From positions 1-53,158 of the forward strand of contig NZ_SNUG01000009.1 in NCBI RefSeq assembly GCF_012027325.1: DNA of 53,158 nt, read 5' to 3'. Under the pieces are notes generated by a model, which saw only the letters and a program-made list of their open reading frames with translations, was not told the origin of the DNA and searched no databases. This document shows, in pieces, positions 33,558 to 42,875 of this stretch. The translations under genes and the position numbers were made by a program. How positions within the stretch are numbered: the stretch's first letter is position 1; each line of letters starts with the position of its first letter. The stretch comes from Thermococcus sp. M39. Its GTDB lineage: Archaea > Methanobacteriota_B > Thermococci > Thermococcales > Thermococcaceae.

Positions 33558-34439
33558 ATGAACATGGAATACCTCTGGATATTCATACTCGCGATCATCT
33601 GGGACTTAACTCTGGGTGAGCCTCCCGTTTTGCTTCACCCTACAGTGTGGTTTGGTAAGCTAATCGGTTTTTTTGATAGGCGTTGCAAAAGAAGGAGTCC
33701 AGCTTTAGATTTTGCTGCAGGAGCTTTTGCTTCCCTATTTGTGATTGCGTTTGCTTTTGCTCTTTCAAGGCTTCCAGAGTTTTTACCTAAATGGCTTTGC
33801 TTCGCTTTGAGCGTTTACCTCCTAAAGAGCTCATTCGCCATCAAAAGCCTTGCTCAGCACGTGAAAAACACAATAAAGGAGGATATTGAGGAGCAGCGAA
33901 AGTATGTCAGCTGGATTGTGAGCAGGGATGTATCAAAGCTGGATAGGGCTCATTTAAATTCAGCAGCAATTGAAAGCTTAGCTGAGAACATAACTGACAG
34001 CGTAGTTGCCCCTCTATTCTATTATCTCATCTTTGGGCTAAGTGGTGCTCTAACTTATAGAGCCGTAAACACCCTTGATGCCATGATTGGATACAAAAAT
34101 GAACGCTATCTTTATTTTGGCAGGTTTGCAGCTCGTTTGGACGATTTGCTTAACTTCATTCCAGCCCGCATTACTGTTTTGCTATTCTTACCCTTTAATC
34201 CAGGAAAAGTCACAGAATACTGGAGAAAAGCTAAGTTCAAGCTTAACTCTGATAAGCCAATAGCCGCAATGAGTGCCGTTTTAGGGGTTTGGCTTGAGAA
34301 AAAAGGCGTTTACAGATTTGAGGGGAAAGAACCAGTGTTGGGGGATATTAAGAGAGCTTTGAGAATTTATTGGGTTGTCGTTGGAGAATGGATTTTAATA
34401 TGCTCAGCGATACTCCTTTGGAGGTGTCTAAATGCTTAA
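33558..34439 (+). CDS. cbiB: Adenosylcobinamide-phosphate synthase CbiB
   Basis: CbiB couples adenosylcobyric acid to (R)-1-amino-2-propanol phosphate in the membrane. The 293-residue protein has about five hydrophobic segments and family motifs: [22 protein letters not shown] at the N-terminus, [37 protein letters not shown], then [34 protein letters not shown]. The first ATG (33558) and a second at 33564 are both possible; AGGATGA overlaps them. The 3' end overlaps cobD by 8 bases. The two make the adenosylcobinamide phosphate that CobY and CobS use. Confidence 0.95.
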   Translation: MNMEYLWIFILAIIWDLTLGEPPVLLHPTVWFGKLIGFFDRRCKRRSPALDFAAGAFASLFVIAFAFALSRLPEFLPKWLCFALSVYLLKSSFAIKSLAQHVKNTIKEDIEEQRKYVSWIVSRDVSKLDRAHLNSAAIESLAENITDSVVAPLFYYLIFGLSGALTYRAVNTLDAMIGYKNERYLYFGRFAARLDDLLNFIPARITVLLFLPFNPGKVTEYWRKAKFKLNSDKPIAAMSAVLGVWLEKKGVYRFEGKEPVLGDIKRALRIYWVVVGEWILICSAILLWRCLNA

Positions 34440-35406
34440 ACCAGTTAAATTTAAAGCTCACCACGGCGGTGCAAGAGAAGAGGGGCTGCTAGATTTTTCT
34501 GCTTCTCTAAATCCCTACCTTCCAGAATGGATAGATGATATGTTTGAACGTGCTAAGGCCTTAAGCGATCGCTACATTTATTGGGAAAAGCTTGAGGAAG
34601 AACTCTCGAATTTGATTGGCGAAAACGTAACAGTCACAGCGGGAATAACTGAGGCTTTGTATTTACTTGGCATCCTTGCGATGAAAGAGAGAAGAAGGGT
34701 AATTATCCCAAAGCACACTTATGAAGAATATGAAAGAATTGCAAGGATTTTTAATGCTGAGGTTATCAAAGCTCCAAATAACCCAGAAGCGTTGGCTGAA
34801 TTTGTTGCAAAGAGGAGCATTGTCTTCTTCTGCAATCCAAACAACCCAGATGGCAAATTTTATCCGCCAAAAAAACTCAAGCCTTTAATACAAGCGGTGG
34901 AAGATACAAATTCACTGCTCGTCTTGGATGAAGCATTTATAGATTTCGTTAAAGATGCCGAAAGCCCGGAAGGAGAAAACATTGTAAAGCTGAGAACATT
35001 TACAAAAAGTTACGGTCTTCCTGGAATACGGGTCGGCTATGTCATTGGCTTTGATAGTGCATTCAAAAGCGTCAGAATGCCCTGGAGCATTGGATCTTTG
35101 GGCTATGCCTTTTTGGAGTTCGTTATCAAAGACGAATTTCAGCACTTAAAGAAGACAATGCCACTAATATGGAAAGAAAAAGGAAGAATAGAAAAAGCCC
35201 TCAATGTCAAAAGCGATGCAAACTTCTTCATAAAAAATGTTGGAGATGCAAAAAGAGCAGTTGAATTCTTCAAAAAGAAAGGAATAGCAGTTAGAGACTG
35301 CACCTCTTTTGGTCTGCCAGAATATGTTCGCTTCAGTGTGAGAAAAAGAGAAGAAAACGAAAAGCTGATAAATGCCTTCAGAGAATTCTTCCAATGCTCT
35401 CCATGA
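34432..35406 (+). CDS. cobD: L-threonine-O-3-phosphate decarboxylase CobD (aminotransferase fold)
   Basis: This 324-residue fold-type I PLP enzyme resembles histidinol-phosphate aminotransferase. The PLP lysine lies in [16 protein letters not shown], and [13 protein letters not shown] and VLDEAFIDF hold other cofactor contacts. In cobalamin pathways such enzymes (CobD) make (R)-1-amino-2-propanol O-2-phosphate from L-threonine phosphate for CbiB. The overlap with cbiB by 8 bases supports CobD over a histidine-pathway aminotransferase. Its 3' end overlaps the convergent ferredoxin gene by 29 bases. Confidence 0.85.
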   Translation: MLKPVKFKAHHGGAREEGLLDFSASLNPYLPEWIDDMFERAKALSDRYIYWEKLEEELSNLIGENVTVTAGITEALYLLGILAMKERRRVIIPKHTYEEYERIARIFNAEVIKAPNNPEALAEFVAKRSIVFFCNPNNPDGKFYPPKKLKPLIQAVEDTNSLLVLDEAFIDFVKDAESPEGENIVKLRTFTKSYGLPGIRVGYVIGFDSAFKSVRMPWSIGSLGYAFLEFVIKDEFQHLKKTMPLIWKEKGRIEKALNVKSDANFFIKNVGDAKRAVEFFKKKGIAVRDCTSFGLPEYVRFSVRKREENEKLINAFREFFQCSP

Positions 35407-35884
35407 CAGTGGAGGAAATCCTCTCTCTTGCAATCTTTTCTGCTGTTCTCCTTCTTATCTCGTCTTCGACTTCTTCTGGTCTTCCGAAGAATATTGCTTC
35501 TGCTGGGCACATTTCACTGCATGCTGGCTCTAGGCCGACCCTTCTTCTATCAGCACACATGTCACACTTTGTAACTACCTTAAGCCTCGCTTCATAGCTT
35601 GGAGCACCAAAGGGACAAACGGCAAGACACATCAAACAGCCAATACACTTTTTGGGGTCTATGATTACTGCACCATCAGTGTCCTTGTAGATAGCATTTG
35701 ATGGACATACGTTCATACATGGAGCTTTCTCACAGTGTCTACAGTTTATTGGGATTGGCAAACCTGATTCCGTGTAGTAAATCTTTATATTGGGCTTCCC
35801 GTGGTGAATAAACTCACAAACGCTTTGACATGTTTCACAGCCAATACATAAGCTGTAATCAACGTGAAGAATTCTCCTCGCCAT
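35378..35884 (-). CDS. Polyferredoxin, HycB/DmsB-like electron-transfer subunit
   Basis: This 168-residue iron-sulfur protein has four Cys clusters for probably four [4Fe-4S] centres: CIGCETCQSVC, CRHCEKAPCMNVCP, CIGCLMCLAVCP and CDMCADRRRVGLEPACSEMCP. This pattern is that of HycB/DmsB-type subunits that carry electrons from an oxidoreductase. The ATG at 35884 follows GGAGGTGAT, which overlaps the end of the upstream GltD-like gene. It probably works with that flavoprotein. The catalytic partner (formate dehydrogenase, hydrogenase or other) is not in the window. Confidence 0.88.
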   Translation of the reverse strand: MARRILHVDYSLCIGCETCQSVCEFIHHGKPNIKIYYTESGLPIPINCRHCEKAPCMNVCPSNAIYKDTDGAVIIDPKKCIGCLMCLAVCPFGAPSYEARLKVVTKCDMCADRRRVGLEPACSEMCPAEAIFFGRPEEVEDEIRRRTAEKIARERISSTVMESIGRIL

Positions 35885-35889
35885 TTTAA

Positions 35890-36945
35890 TCACCTCCCAA
35901 GAAGCCACATGTGCATGCTTTCAGCAGCTAGCAGTCCATCCAACACAGCTCTACCGACTTTTGAAGGTCCAATAACAACGTCACCAGCAGCAAATACTCC
36001 CTCTCTGCTTGTCATGTGCCTTGAATCAACAACAATTCTGCCCTTCTTGTCAACAGCGATTCCAACATCTTCAGCAAAAGGTGGTGTAGGTCTTTGTCCA
36101 ACTGCAAAGACCACATAATCTATATCGATTTGGAAGTTTGAGCCTTCGATTGGAATTGGTCTCCTTCTTCCGCTTTCGTCTGGCTCTCCAAGCTTACATT
36201 TTTGCAACTCGACAGCGACAACTTTTCCGTGTTCACCAATTATTCTCACGGGAACTGTAAGCTCGAGCCACCTAACACCTCTCTGCTTAAGGAGGTTTAT
36301 TTCATAAGCACCGGCGGGAGCTTCTCTTATGGTTCTTCTGTAGCTCATGTAAACCTTCTCTGCTCCAAGAAGTAAGCTTTCCATAGCAGCATCTACAGCT
36401 GTGTGTCCAGCTCCAACTACCATGACCCTCTTTCCTTCAATCGGCGGAACCTCGTCCCAGCTCATGTGACCGAGCTTTGCCGATTTGATTTTGAAGAGGT
36501 AGTCCAAAGCCGGATAAACTCCCTCTAATTCAACGCCCTCAATGTTTGGCATCCATGACTCCCAAGTTCCTGTGGCAATTAGAACTGCATCGTATTTTTC
36601 AACCAGCTCATTGAAGTTTACAACATTCTCGACGAATTCGTCTCCTTCCTCTTCACCGTTTCCAAAGGCAACTTTAGTCCTTGGGAAAAACTTGACTTCA
36701 AAAACATTTTCAAGCTCTTCATAACCTTTTCTGACTCTGTATATCGGTATTCTGAACTCTGGAATCCCAAAGAGCATTAATCCACCAGGCTCCGGTAGCT
36801 TATCATACACATGAACTTCATGACCATGGCAGACTAAGTATCCAGCGGCACTTAGCCCAGCGGGCCCTGCACCGATTATTGCGATTTTTTTCCCTGTTGG
36901 TTCGGGTTTTTCCCTACATAGGAAAGCAAATCTCATACCTTTCAT
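35890..36945 (-). CDS. GltD-like NAD(P)/FAD oxidoreductase (glutamate synthase small-chain family), copy 2
   Basis: This 351-residue paralogue of the gene at 8702-9751 has the same two dinucleotide folds (IAIIGAGPAGLSAAGYLVCHG and VMVVGAGHTAVDAAMES). FGIPEFRIPIYRVRKG and VFAAGDVVIGPSKVGRAVLDG are conserved. The ATG at 36945 has GGAGGTG upstream. It lies between two ferredoxin-type genes with short spacing, so the three form an operon for transfer between NAD(P)H and iron-sulfur carriers. The direction of electron flow and the final acceptor are unknown. No glutamate synthase alpha subunit is seen. Confidence 0.9.
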   Translation of the reverse strand: MKGMRFAFLCREKPEPTGKKIAIIGAGPAGLSAAGYLVCHGHEVHVYDKLPEPGGLMLFGIPEFRIPIYRVRKGYEELENVFEVKFFPRTKVAFGNGEEEGDEFVENVVNFNELVEKYDAVLIATGTWESWMPNIEGVELEGVYPALDYLFKIKSAKLGHMSWDEVPPIEGKRVMVVGAGHTAVDAAMESLLLGAEKVYMSYRRTIREAPAGAYEINLLKQRGVRWLELTVPVRIIGEHGKVVAVELQKCKLGEPDESGRRRPIPIEGSNFQIDIDYVVFAVGQRPTPPFAEDVGIAVDKKGRIVVDSRHMTSREGVFAAGDVVIGPSKVGRAVLDGLLAAESMHMWLLGR

Positions 36946-36958
36946 TAAAATTCACCTC

Positions 36959-37414
36959 CTAAATTAAATACCCCTCATATTTGTCAGAGACAAAGGAAAT
37001 CTTCTTCATTTTGCATTCATCACAGATAAACGCAAACTCAATCTTTTCACCCATTTTGAGCAACTGTTGAGCATAATATTCGGCTTCTTTTTTAGTGCGC
37101 ATCATCTTTCTGCCGCATTCGAGGCAGTGAGCATATTCAAATTCTAGGGTTATTTTGTCTGGCTTTCTCTCTATTGCCCTAGTTGGGCATACCTCATTGC
37201 ACTCAAAGCTGCAGTTGCCGCAGTTTTCGGGAGAAAAGTGTATTGTTCTTTTGCTGTTATCAAATACCCTAATAGCGTCAAAAGGACATACATTTGCACA
37301 TGCCGTACATCCGATGCATAGCTCAACTTTTAACATTTTCGCATCACTTTGGGCAGTTGAGTATTGATTTGAGCTGTAGAGCTCTTTTACATCCAAATGA
37401 ATACTTCTTGTCAT
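36959..37414 (-). CDS. Ferredoxin-like iron-sulfur protein with extra Cys pairs
   Basis: This 151-residue protein has CIGCTACANVCP (cluster 1) and CGNCSFECNEVCP (a variant cluster 2). Two further Cys pairs, CLECG and CDEC, near 100-130 may form a zinc or rubredoxin-like site. The N-terminal 25 residues are Ser/Thr/Gln-rich. The ATG at 37414 has no ribosome site but lies about 24 bases from a minus-strand CTTTTATAAC (37432-37441), so it is probably leaderless. It is the first gene of the ferredoxin-GltD-ferredoxin operon. The family name is not certain. Confidence 0.82.
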   Translation of the reverse strand: MTRSIHLDVKELYSSNQYSTAQSDAKMLKVELCIGCTACANVCPFDAIRVFDNSKRTIHFSPENCGNCSFECNEVCPTRAIERKPDKITLEFEYAHCLECGRKMMRTKKEAEYYAQQLLKMGEKIEFAFICDECKMKKISFVSDKYEGYLI

Positions 37415-37802
37415 TTACATTTTTCAAAAGAGGTTATAAAAGCGTTTTTTAAACAAAGCTTTCTCAACCAAAGGTTAATTGTTTTGTTTATTCCAAAAAT
37501 AAAAATAGAGAAAGTAATTGCTGTAGTTTATGTTTACATAGTTCTACATTAGATTTTATGTTAACTAGGGTATCGGACTAGCATAAAGAATAACAGATAA
37601 CTAGACAATTTTTGTTTTCATTTTTATGAGCATGATAACAAAAATGATTAAGAAAGGATTTTTAATCTATTAAACTTTTTTGTTTACTGTTTTGCTTTAA
37701 ATCTCCAAAATTCTGAACTTTTAGTTGGAAATCTCTTGTTTTAGAAAAGTTTTTATAGGGCTAAAAATAATGTACTATTGAATACATTTGGAGGGATGTA
37801 CA
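37415..37802. other. AT-rich intergenic region with promoters of the ferredoxin operon and ADH
   Basis: These 388 bases hold no gene that I can support. The left edge carries the minus-strand TATA (37432-37441) of the ferredoxin operon. The right edge has a strong plus TATA AGTTTTTATAG (37749-37759) and GGAGGG for the ADH gene. In between is AT-rich DNA with a short inverted repeat (TTTTTGTT at 37609-37616, AACAAAAA at 37637-37644), which may be a regulatory site. Confidence 0.5.
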
Positions 37803-39023
37803 ATGTTGTGGGAATCCCAAATCCCCATAAACCAGATTTTTGAGCTCCGTTGCAGGACTATTGACTATTTTGGTGTCGGCGCAATTAACAAGTTCTATGA
37901 CATAGCCAAAGACCTTAAGGAAAACCGTGGCATAAGTAGAGTTATCCTCGTTACTGGAAAAAGCTCATACAAGAAGTGTGGCGCTTGGGATGTTGTTAAG
38001 CCAGCCCTCGAGGAAAACGGCATTGAGTACGTTCACTACGACAAAGTTGGTCCAAACCCAACAGTTGACATGGTCGATGAAGCCGCACAAATGGGAAGAG
38101 AGTTTGGAGCACAGGCTGTTATAGGAATCGGTGGAGGAAGCCCAATAGACACTGCCAAGAGCGTTGCTATTTTGCTTGAGTATACTGACAAAACCGCAAG
38201 AGAGCTCTACAAGCTCCAGTTCTCTCCAAGAAAAGCAAAGCCAATTATTGCCATAAACACTACCCATGGTACTGGAACTGAGGTTAACAGATTTGCGGTT
38301 GCTTCAATCCTTGAGGAAGAGTACAAACCAGCCATAGCTTACGACTGTATCTACCCGCTCTACTCCATCGATGATCCCACACTCATGACAAAGCTTCCAG
38401 CAGATCAGACCCGCTACGTAACAATTGATGCCCTCAACCATGTCAACGAGGCCGCTACAACAAAGGTTGCCACACCATATTCAATACTTCTTGCAAAGGA
38501 AACTGCCAGGCTCATCTTTGACTACCTCCCAGAGGCCCTGATTCACCCAGACAACCTTCAAGCAAGGTACTATCTCCTCTACGCTTCAGCAATAGCTGGA
38601 ATTAGCTTCGATAATGGTCTACTCCACTTCACCCACGCTCTCGAGCACCCGCTCAGCGCTGTAAAGTCAGACCTTCCACATGGTCTTGGTCTTGCAATTC
38701 TCTTACCAGCAGTTATCAAGCACATTTACCCAGCCACTGCAAGGATACTTGCTGAGATATACAGACCACTCGTTCCAGAAGTTAAAGGAGTTCCTGGAGA
38801 GGCAGAGCTCGTAGCCAAGAAGGTTGAAGAATGGTTGTTTGCTATTGGCATTACCCAGAAACTCACTGATGTTGGATTCTCGGAGGATGACGTGAAGAGG
38901 CTTACAGAACTTGCAATGACAACACCAAGCCTTGACCTGCTCCTGTCCCTTGCACCAGTTGAGGCTACAAAAGAGACCATTGAAGCAATTTATCGCGACT
39001 CACTTTATCCACTTAGCAAGTGA
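37803..39023 (+). CDS. Iron-containing alcohol dehydrogenase
   Basis: This 406-residue group III (Fe-dependent) alcohol dehydrogenase resembles the NADP-dependent ADHs of Thermococcales that reduce aldehydes from fermentation. GIGGGSPIDTAKS (108-120) binds NADP, and IDALNHVNEAATT, THALEHPLSAV and LPHGLGLAIL carry the expected metal ligands Asp and His. The ATG at 37803 follows GGAGGG by 7 bases; the TATA box is at 37749-37759. C-rich wobble positions (ATC, TAC, CTC), unlike the neighbours, suggest high expression. A T-run follows at 39034-39054. The substrate range is inferred. Confidence 0.95.
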   Translation: MLWESQIPINQIFELRCRTIDYFGVGAINKFYDIAKDLKENRGISRVILVTGKSSYKKCGAWDVVKPALEENGIEYVHYDKVGPNPTVDMVDEAAQMGREFGAQAVIGIGGGSPIDTAKSVAILLEYTDKTARELYKLQFSPRKAKPIIAINTTHGTGTEVNRFAVASILEEEYKPAIAYDCIYPLYSIDDPTLMTKLPADQTRYVTIDALNHVNEAATTKVATPYSILLAKETARLIFDYLPEALIHPDNLQARYYLLYASAIAGISFDNGLLHFTHALEHPLSAVKSDLPHGLGLAILLPAVIKHIYPATARILAEIYRPLVPEVKGVPGEAELVAKKVEEWLFAIGITQKLTDVGFSEDDVKRLTELAMTTPSLDLLLSLAPVEATKETIEAIYRDSLYPLSK

Positions 39024-39033
39024 CGTAAGGGGT

Positions 39034-39054
39034 ATTTTTCTCTTTTTTTCTTTT
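39034..39054 (+). terminator. Oligo-T terminator after ADH
   Basis: A pyrimidine-rich run with T5, T7 and T4 tracts starts 11 bases after the ADH stop. Oligo-T tracts of this kind end transcription by archaeal RNA polymerase without a stem. The assignment rests on position and composition only. Confidence 0.55.
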
Positions 39055-39130
39055 GACTTCTTGCTTACCTCGCTCTCGACAATGAGCTCACGAGAAAAAG
39101 TTGAAAATACTGCTCCTAAGGTTGTTGAGC

Positions 39131-39412
39131 TTATTGAGAAGATTGTTCACCCTTGAGCTTATACTTCACCAAATATCTCCCCCTCTCAAACTCTTCCTCG
39201 CTTTCTAGGACTTCGACAGGCTCAATATTTAATCCAAAGTTCATTGCCTCCCACTTTATATCGTCAAAGTAATCGTAAAGTCCACAGGTTTTACAGAATG
39301 AGCCGTCAAACTCAATTATAACTTCATCACCTTCGACTTTGATAATTTTAGCTTGAGCTTCACTCCCATGATATTTATTAAACTCCTCGATAACTTTCTT
39401 TAGAGCTTCCAT
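39131..39412 (-). CDS. Small CxxC protein, NifU C-terminal-like
   Basis: This 93-residue protein has AKIIKVEGDEVIIEFDGSFCKTCGLYDYFDDI, which resembles the NifU C-terminal domain in its strand-turn-strand followed by CxxC. That domain carries Fe-S clusters. The second half (FGLNIEPVEVLESEEEFERGRYLVKYKLK) is unlike NifU. The ATG at 39412 follows GGTGGGGG. It stands alone between ADH and the Lhr helicase. An Fe-S or redox role is an inference from one motif. Confidence 0.7.
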   Translation of the reverse strand: MEALKKVIEEFNKYHGSEAQAKIIKVEGDEVIIEFDGSFCKTCGLYDYFDDIKWEAMNFGLNIEPVEVLESEEEFERGRYLVKYKLKGEQSSQ

Positions 39413-39504
39413 ACCCCCACCTTAGTTTAGGTTAGTTTTTTGATTTAAAAAGTTTATTGAGCCAACCGAAGAGTTTAAAAATCAAACCCAAAAAGGTTAG
39501 TGCG

Positions 39505-42102
39505 ATGATAAGGTTTGCCCAAAGGGAATACACTGACGAGGAGATTTACGAGATATTAGTTGATCCGGTTAGAGAGTGGTTTAGACGAAAGTTTGGAACA
39601 TTTACACCCCCTCAGAGATATGCAGTCATTGAGATTCACAAGGGAGAAAATGTTCTGATTTCTTCACCAACGGGCAGCGGAAAAACTTTATCCGCTTTTC
39701 TTGCTGCCATAAATGAACTGATTTTGTTGGGGAAAGAGGGGAAGCTTGAGGATAAAATTTACGTCCTCTATGTTTCACCACTTAGAGCTTTGAACAACGA
39801 TATTAGAAGGAACTTAGATGAGCCCCTTAGAGAAATTAGGGAAGTTGCTCAAGAAATGGGCTATGACCTGCCGGAGATAAGGGTTGCTGTAAGGACGAGC
39901 GACACTTCAAGTTATGAAAAGCAGAAGATGGTGAAGAAGCCCCCTCACATCTTAATTACAACCCCAGAAAGCTTAGCTATAGCTTTAAACGCTCCAAAGT
40001 TCCGCGAGAGGCTGAAGACTGTCAAATACGTCATAGTCGATGAAGTTCATGCTTTAGCTGAGAATAAGAGGGGAACCCATTTGATGCTCAGCCTTGAGAG
40101 ATTACAAAATTTGGCCGGTGAGTTTGTGAGGATTGGTCTCAGTGCTACAATTCATCCGCTTGAAGAGATTGCAAAATTCGTTTTTGGCTTCAATGATGAT
40201 GGAACTTCCCGTTCTGGTTTAATTGTTGATGTCAGCTTTGCAAAGAAAACTGAGATCAAAGTGGAGAGCGTAGTCGAGGATTTAGTTTATGCTCCAGCGA
40301 GCGAGCTGAGCGAAGCTTTGTATAAACGCCTAGATGAGCTCATCGAGCAGCATAGGACAGTTCTAATATTTACAAATACAAGGAGTGGTGCCGAGAGAGT
40401 GGCGTATCACCTCAAGAAAAAGTTCCCAAAATATGCAGAATTAATCGAAGCCCACCACTCAAGCCTCTCAAGGGATGTTAGGCTTGAAGTAGAGGAGAAA
40501 TTGAAGAGAGGAGAGCTCAGAGCGGTAATTAGTAGTACATCGCTTGAGTTAGGGATAGACGTTGGAAGCATTGATTTAGTTGTTCTAATAGGCTCACCTA
40601 AGAGTGTTAACAGGGCTTTGCAGAGGATTGGGAGAGCTGGCCACAGACTGCACGAGGTCAGCAAGGGGGTAATTCTCGTTTTGGATAGAGATGACTTGGT
40701 CGAATGCACAGTCTTGGCCCATAATGCGAGGAATAGAAGATTGGACAGAGTTAAAATTCCGCAGAATCCCCTTGATGTTCTTGTCCAGCATGTTCTTGGC
40801 ATGGCTTTGGAAAGGGTTTGGGATATTGGCGAGGCATATAAACTTGTGAGAAGAGCTTATCCCTACCGCAATTTGAGCTTTGAAGACTTCATGAGCGTTT
40901 TGAGATACTTAGCAGGGGAGTACGCTGGCTTGGAGGAGAAGAAGGTTTATGCAAAGATTTGGCTCGATGAAAAGGAGGGCAAATTTGGAAGAAGAGGAAA
41001 AATGACGAGAGCAATCTACTACATGAACACAGGAACAATTCCAGATGAGGCCAAGATTGAGGTTTATACGCTCGATAAGAGGTTCATTGGGACAGTTGAG
41101 GAAGAATTCGCTGAACGCTTGATGCCTGGAGACATTTTTGTTTTAGCTGGAAGAACGTATGAATTTAAGAAATCAAGAGGAAACAGGATCTACGTTGAGC
41201 CTAAAGAGGGTGCAAAGCCGACAATTCCAGCATGGTTTTCTGAGATGCTTCCCTTGAGCTTTGACTTAGCTTTAGATGTTCAGAGGTTTAGAAGAGAGGT
41301 TAAAAGTTTGCTGAACAACAGAAGAGCCGAAAGCTTTCTCATGAAGAAGTACCAGATTGATGAAAAAGCGGCAAAAGCAATTTTGGGTTACTTCAGGGAG
41401 CAAGACAGATACTCAACAATTCCAGATGATGAAACACTATTAGTTGAGGAGGTTTTGGAGGAGAGAAGGACAAAGTATTTCTTCCATACTCTCATCGGCA
41501 GGAGAGCAAATGAAGCACTGAGCAGGGCTTTTGCATATCTCGTGAGCAAAAAGAAGAGGTGCAACGTGGGAATAGCGATAAGTGACAACGGCTTTATGCT
41601 AATATTGCCGAGAGAAAAAAGGCTGAGTGAGGAGGAAGTTAAAGCCCTGTTCCAGCTTGATGATTTAAGAGGAACTCTTAAGAAAGCCTTGGACAACACG
41701 GAACTTTTGAAGAGGAGATTTAGGCACGTAGCTAATAGGGGACTACTCATCTTGAGGAGGTACATGGGAAGGAAGAAGAGCTTAAGCAGGCAGCAGCTGA
41801 ACGCTCAAACCTTGCTGAGGCTTCTCAAGAAGAACTATCCAGACTTTCCACTTCTCAAGGAAGTTTATCGTGAGATCATGGAGGACAAGATGGATATTGA
41901 GAATGCCGAGCTATTTTTGAGCTGGGTTAGAGAAGGGAAGATAAAAATTGTTTTTGAACAAAATGAGCTGCCGAGTCCGTTTGCGTTCAACCTTGAAGTT
42001 ATAGGTTCAAGCGATGTAGTGCTTATGGAGGATAGAAGAGAACTGATTAAACAATTGCATAAGAAGATAATGGTGATGATAGAAAAAGGTACTTCAACCT
42101 AA
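39505..42102 (+). CDS. Lhr-family superfamily 2 helicase
   Basis: This 865-residue ATP-dependent helicase of the Lhr group is probably involved in DNA repair or RNA metabolism. Motif Q/I is at TPPQRYAV then ISSPTGSGKT, motif II DEVH, motif III LSAT. SSTSLELGIDVG and RIGRAGHR are motifs V and VI. A winged helix and the Lhr-type C-terminal part follow from about residue 430. There is no ribosome site. The ATG at 39505 lies about 28 bases after GAGTTTAAAAATC (39471-39483), so it is probably leaderless. The 48 bases of open frame before it are not supported as coding. A membrane protein gene follows 23 bases downstream. Confidence 0.93.
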   Translation: MIRFAQREYTDEEIYEILVDPVREWFRRKFGTFTPPQRYAVIEIHKGENVLISSPTGSGKTLSAFLAAINELILLGKEGKLEDKIYVLYVSPLRALNNDIRRNLDEPLREIREVAQEMGYDLPEIRVAVRTSDTSSYEKQKMVKKPPHILITTPESLAIALNAPKFRERLKTVKYVIVDEVHALAENKRGTHLMLSLERLQNLAGEFVRIGLSATIHPLEEIAKFVFGFNDDGTSRSGLIVDVSFAKKTEIKVESVVEDLVYAPASELSEALYKRLDELIEQHRTVLIFTNTRSGAERVAYHLKKKFPKYAELIEAHHSSLSRDVRLEVEEKLKRGELRAVISSTSLELGIDVGSIDLVVLIGSPKSVNRALQRIGRAGHRLHEVSKGVILVLDRDDLVECTVLAHNARNRRLDRVKIPQNPLDVLVQHVLGMALERVWDIGEAYKLVRRAYPYRNLSFEDFMSVLRYLAGEYAGLEEKKVYAKIWLDEKEGKFGRRGKMTRAIYYMNTGTIPDEAKIEVYTLDKRFIGTVEEEFAERLMPGDIFVLAGRTYEFKKSRGNRIYVEPKEGAKPTIPAWFSEMLPLSFDLALDVQRFRREVKSLLNNRRAESFLMKKYQIDEKAAKAILGYFREQDRYSTIPDDETLLVEEVLEERRTKYFFHTLIGRRANEALSRAFAYLVSKKKRCNVGIAISDNGFMLILPREKRLSEEEVKALFQLDDLRGTLKKALDNTELLKRRFRHVANRGLLILRRYMGRKKSLSRQQLNAQTLLRLLKKNYPDFPLLKEVYREIMEDKMDIENAELFLSWVREGKIKIVFEQNELPSPFAFNLEVIGSSDVVLMEDRRELIKQLHKKIMVMIEKGTST

Positions 42103-42125
42103 AAGTGTCAATAGGTGTTTCAACA

Positions 42126-42821
42126 ATGATAGAGAGAAAGAAAATCCTCTTTGCTCTATGGATAGTGTTCAACTTCCTCCTGATATTCAGCATAATCCTT
42201 TACGAGACGGGCTACACCTTAGAAGGTTATCTGCCCGCTCACGGTGAGAAAGCTCTGAAATATGCTCCTATCTTATACTCCCAACCCAATGACAAGCCAC
42301 AGTTGATTCTGTACTCTTTTGACCGTTCCGGCGGTGTTTGGTACTACGTGATCTGGGAAAGGGAAAAGGCTGGAATTCCAATTATAGACCAGTTCTATGA
42401 CTACATCAGGCGCCTGTTCTATGGCTCAGCGATCGATGTTGAGGGGATAGTTGTTTATCCAAAAAACAGGACGATAACTTTTGAAACATATGGACATGAA
42501 AGGATACGGGCAAAGTTTGATTCATCGAATTGCTACTATGACAGAGTAACGATTATCAACTGCGTGGAAAATGAAACCCATGTTAAGGTTTACGTTGCAA
42601 CTTGGAACCATCTCTTCACTCTAATTCCGCAGAACGGCACCGTGAAGGCAAACGTCAAGATGAAGCCTATGAGCCCAACTGACTACATTCGTTACAGCAT
42701 TTTCCGGAGGATGAATGAAGGAATAAAAGAAGCAGTGATTAAAGATCTTGCGATAGCGAGCATTGTTACTGTTTTGCTGAATACCTTGATTTACCGCTTC
42801 GTGGTTCGTAGGAAGTACTAA
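42126..42821 (+). CDS. Membrane-anchored protein of unknown function
   Basis: This 231-residue protein has a hydrophobic helix at the N-terminus (ILFALWIVFNFLLIFSIIL), an extracellular-looking region of about 160 residues with sequons NRT, NET and NGT, and a C-terminal membrane helix before basic FVVRRKY. Both ends are therefore inside and the middle is outside. I do not recognise a family. AGGTGTTT at 42112-42119 supports the ATG at 42126. It follows the helicase closely and may be co-transcribed, although a shared role is not obvious. Confidence 0.72.
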   Translation: MIERKKILFALWIVFNFLLIFSIILYETGYTLEGYLPAHGEKALKYAPILYSQPNDKPQLILYSFDRSGGVWYYVIWEREKAGIPIIDQFYDYIRRLFYGSAIDVEGIVVYPKNRTITFETYGHERIRAKFDSSNCYYDRVTIINCVENETHVKVYVATWNHLFTLIPQNGTVKANVKMKPMSPTDYIRYSIFRRMNEGIKEAVIKDLAIASIVTVLLNTLIYRFVVRRKY

Positions 42822-42875
42822 AATCTTTTCTATTTTCGAGAACATCAAAAACACTAAAGAAAAACAAACAAAAAA

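Noticed and set aside
37415-37802. Possible regulator site of GTTnnnAAC (SurR) type in the ADH upstream region
   Set aside because: I searched for the spaced motif by eye and found only GTT/AAC pairs with wrong spacing.
39082-39156. 24-codon frame MSSREKVENTAPKVVELIEK... after ADH
   Set aside because: It looks protein-like but has no TATA box or ribosome site and overlaps the next gene's end; it may be a remnant of a lost gene.
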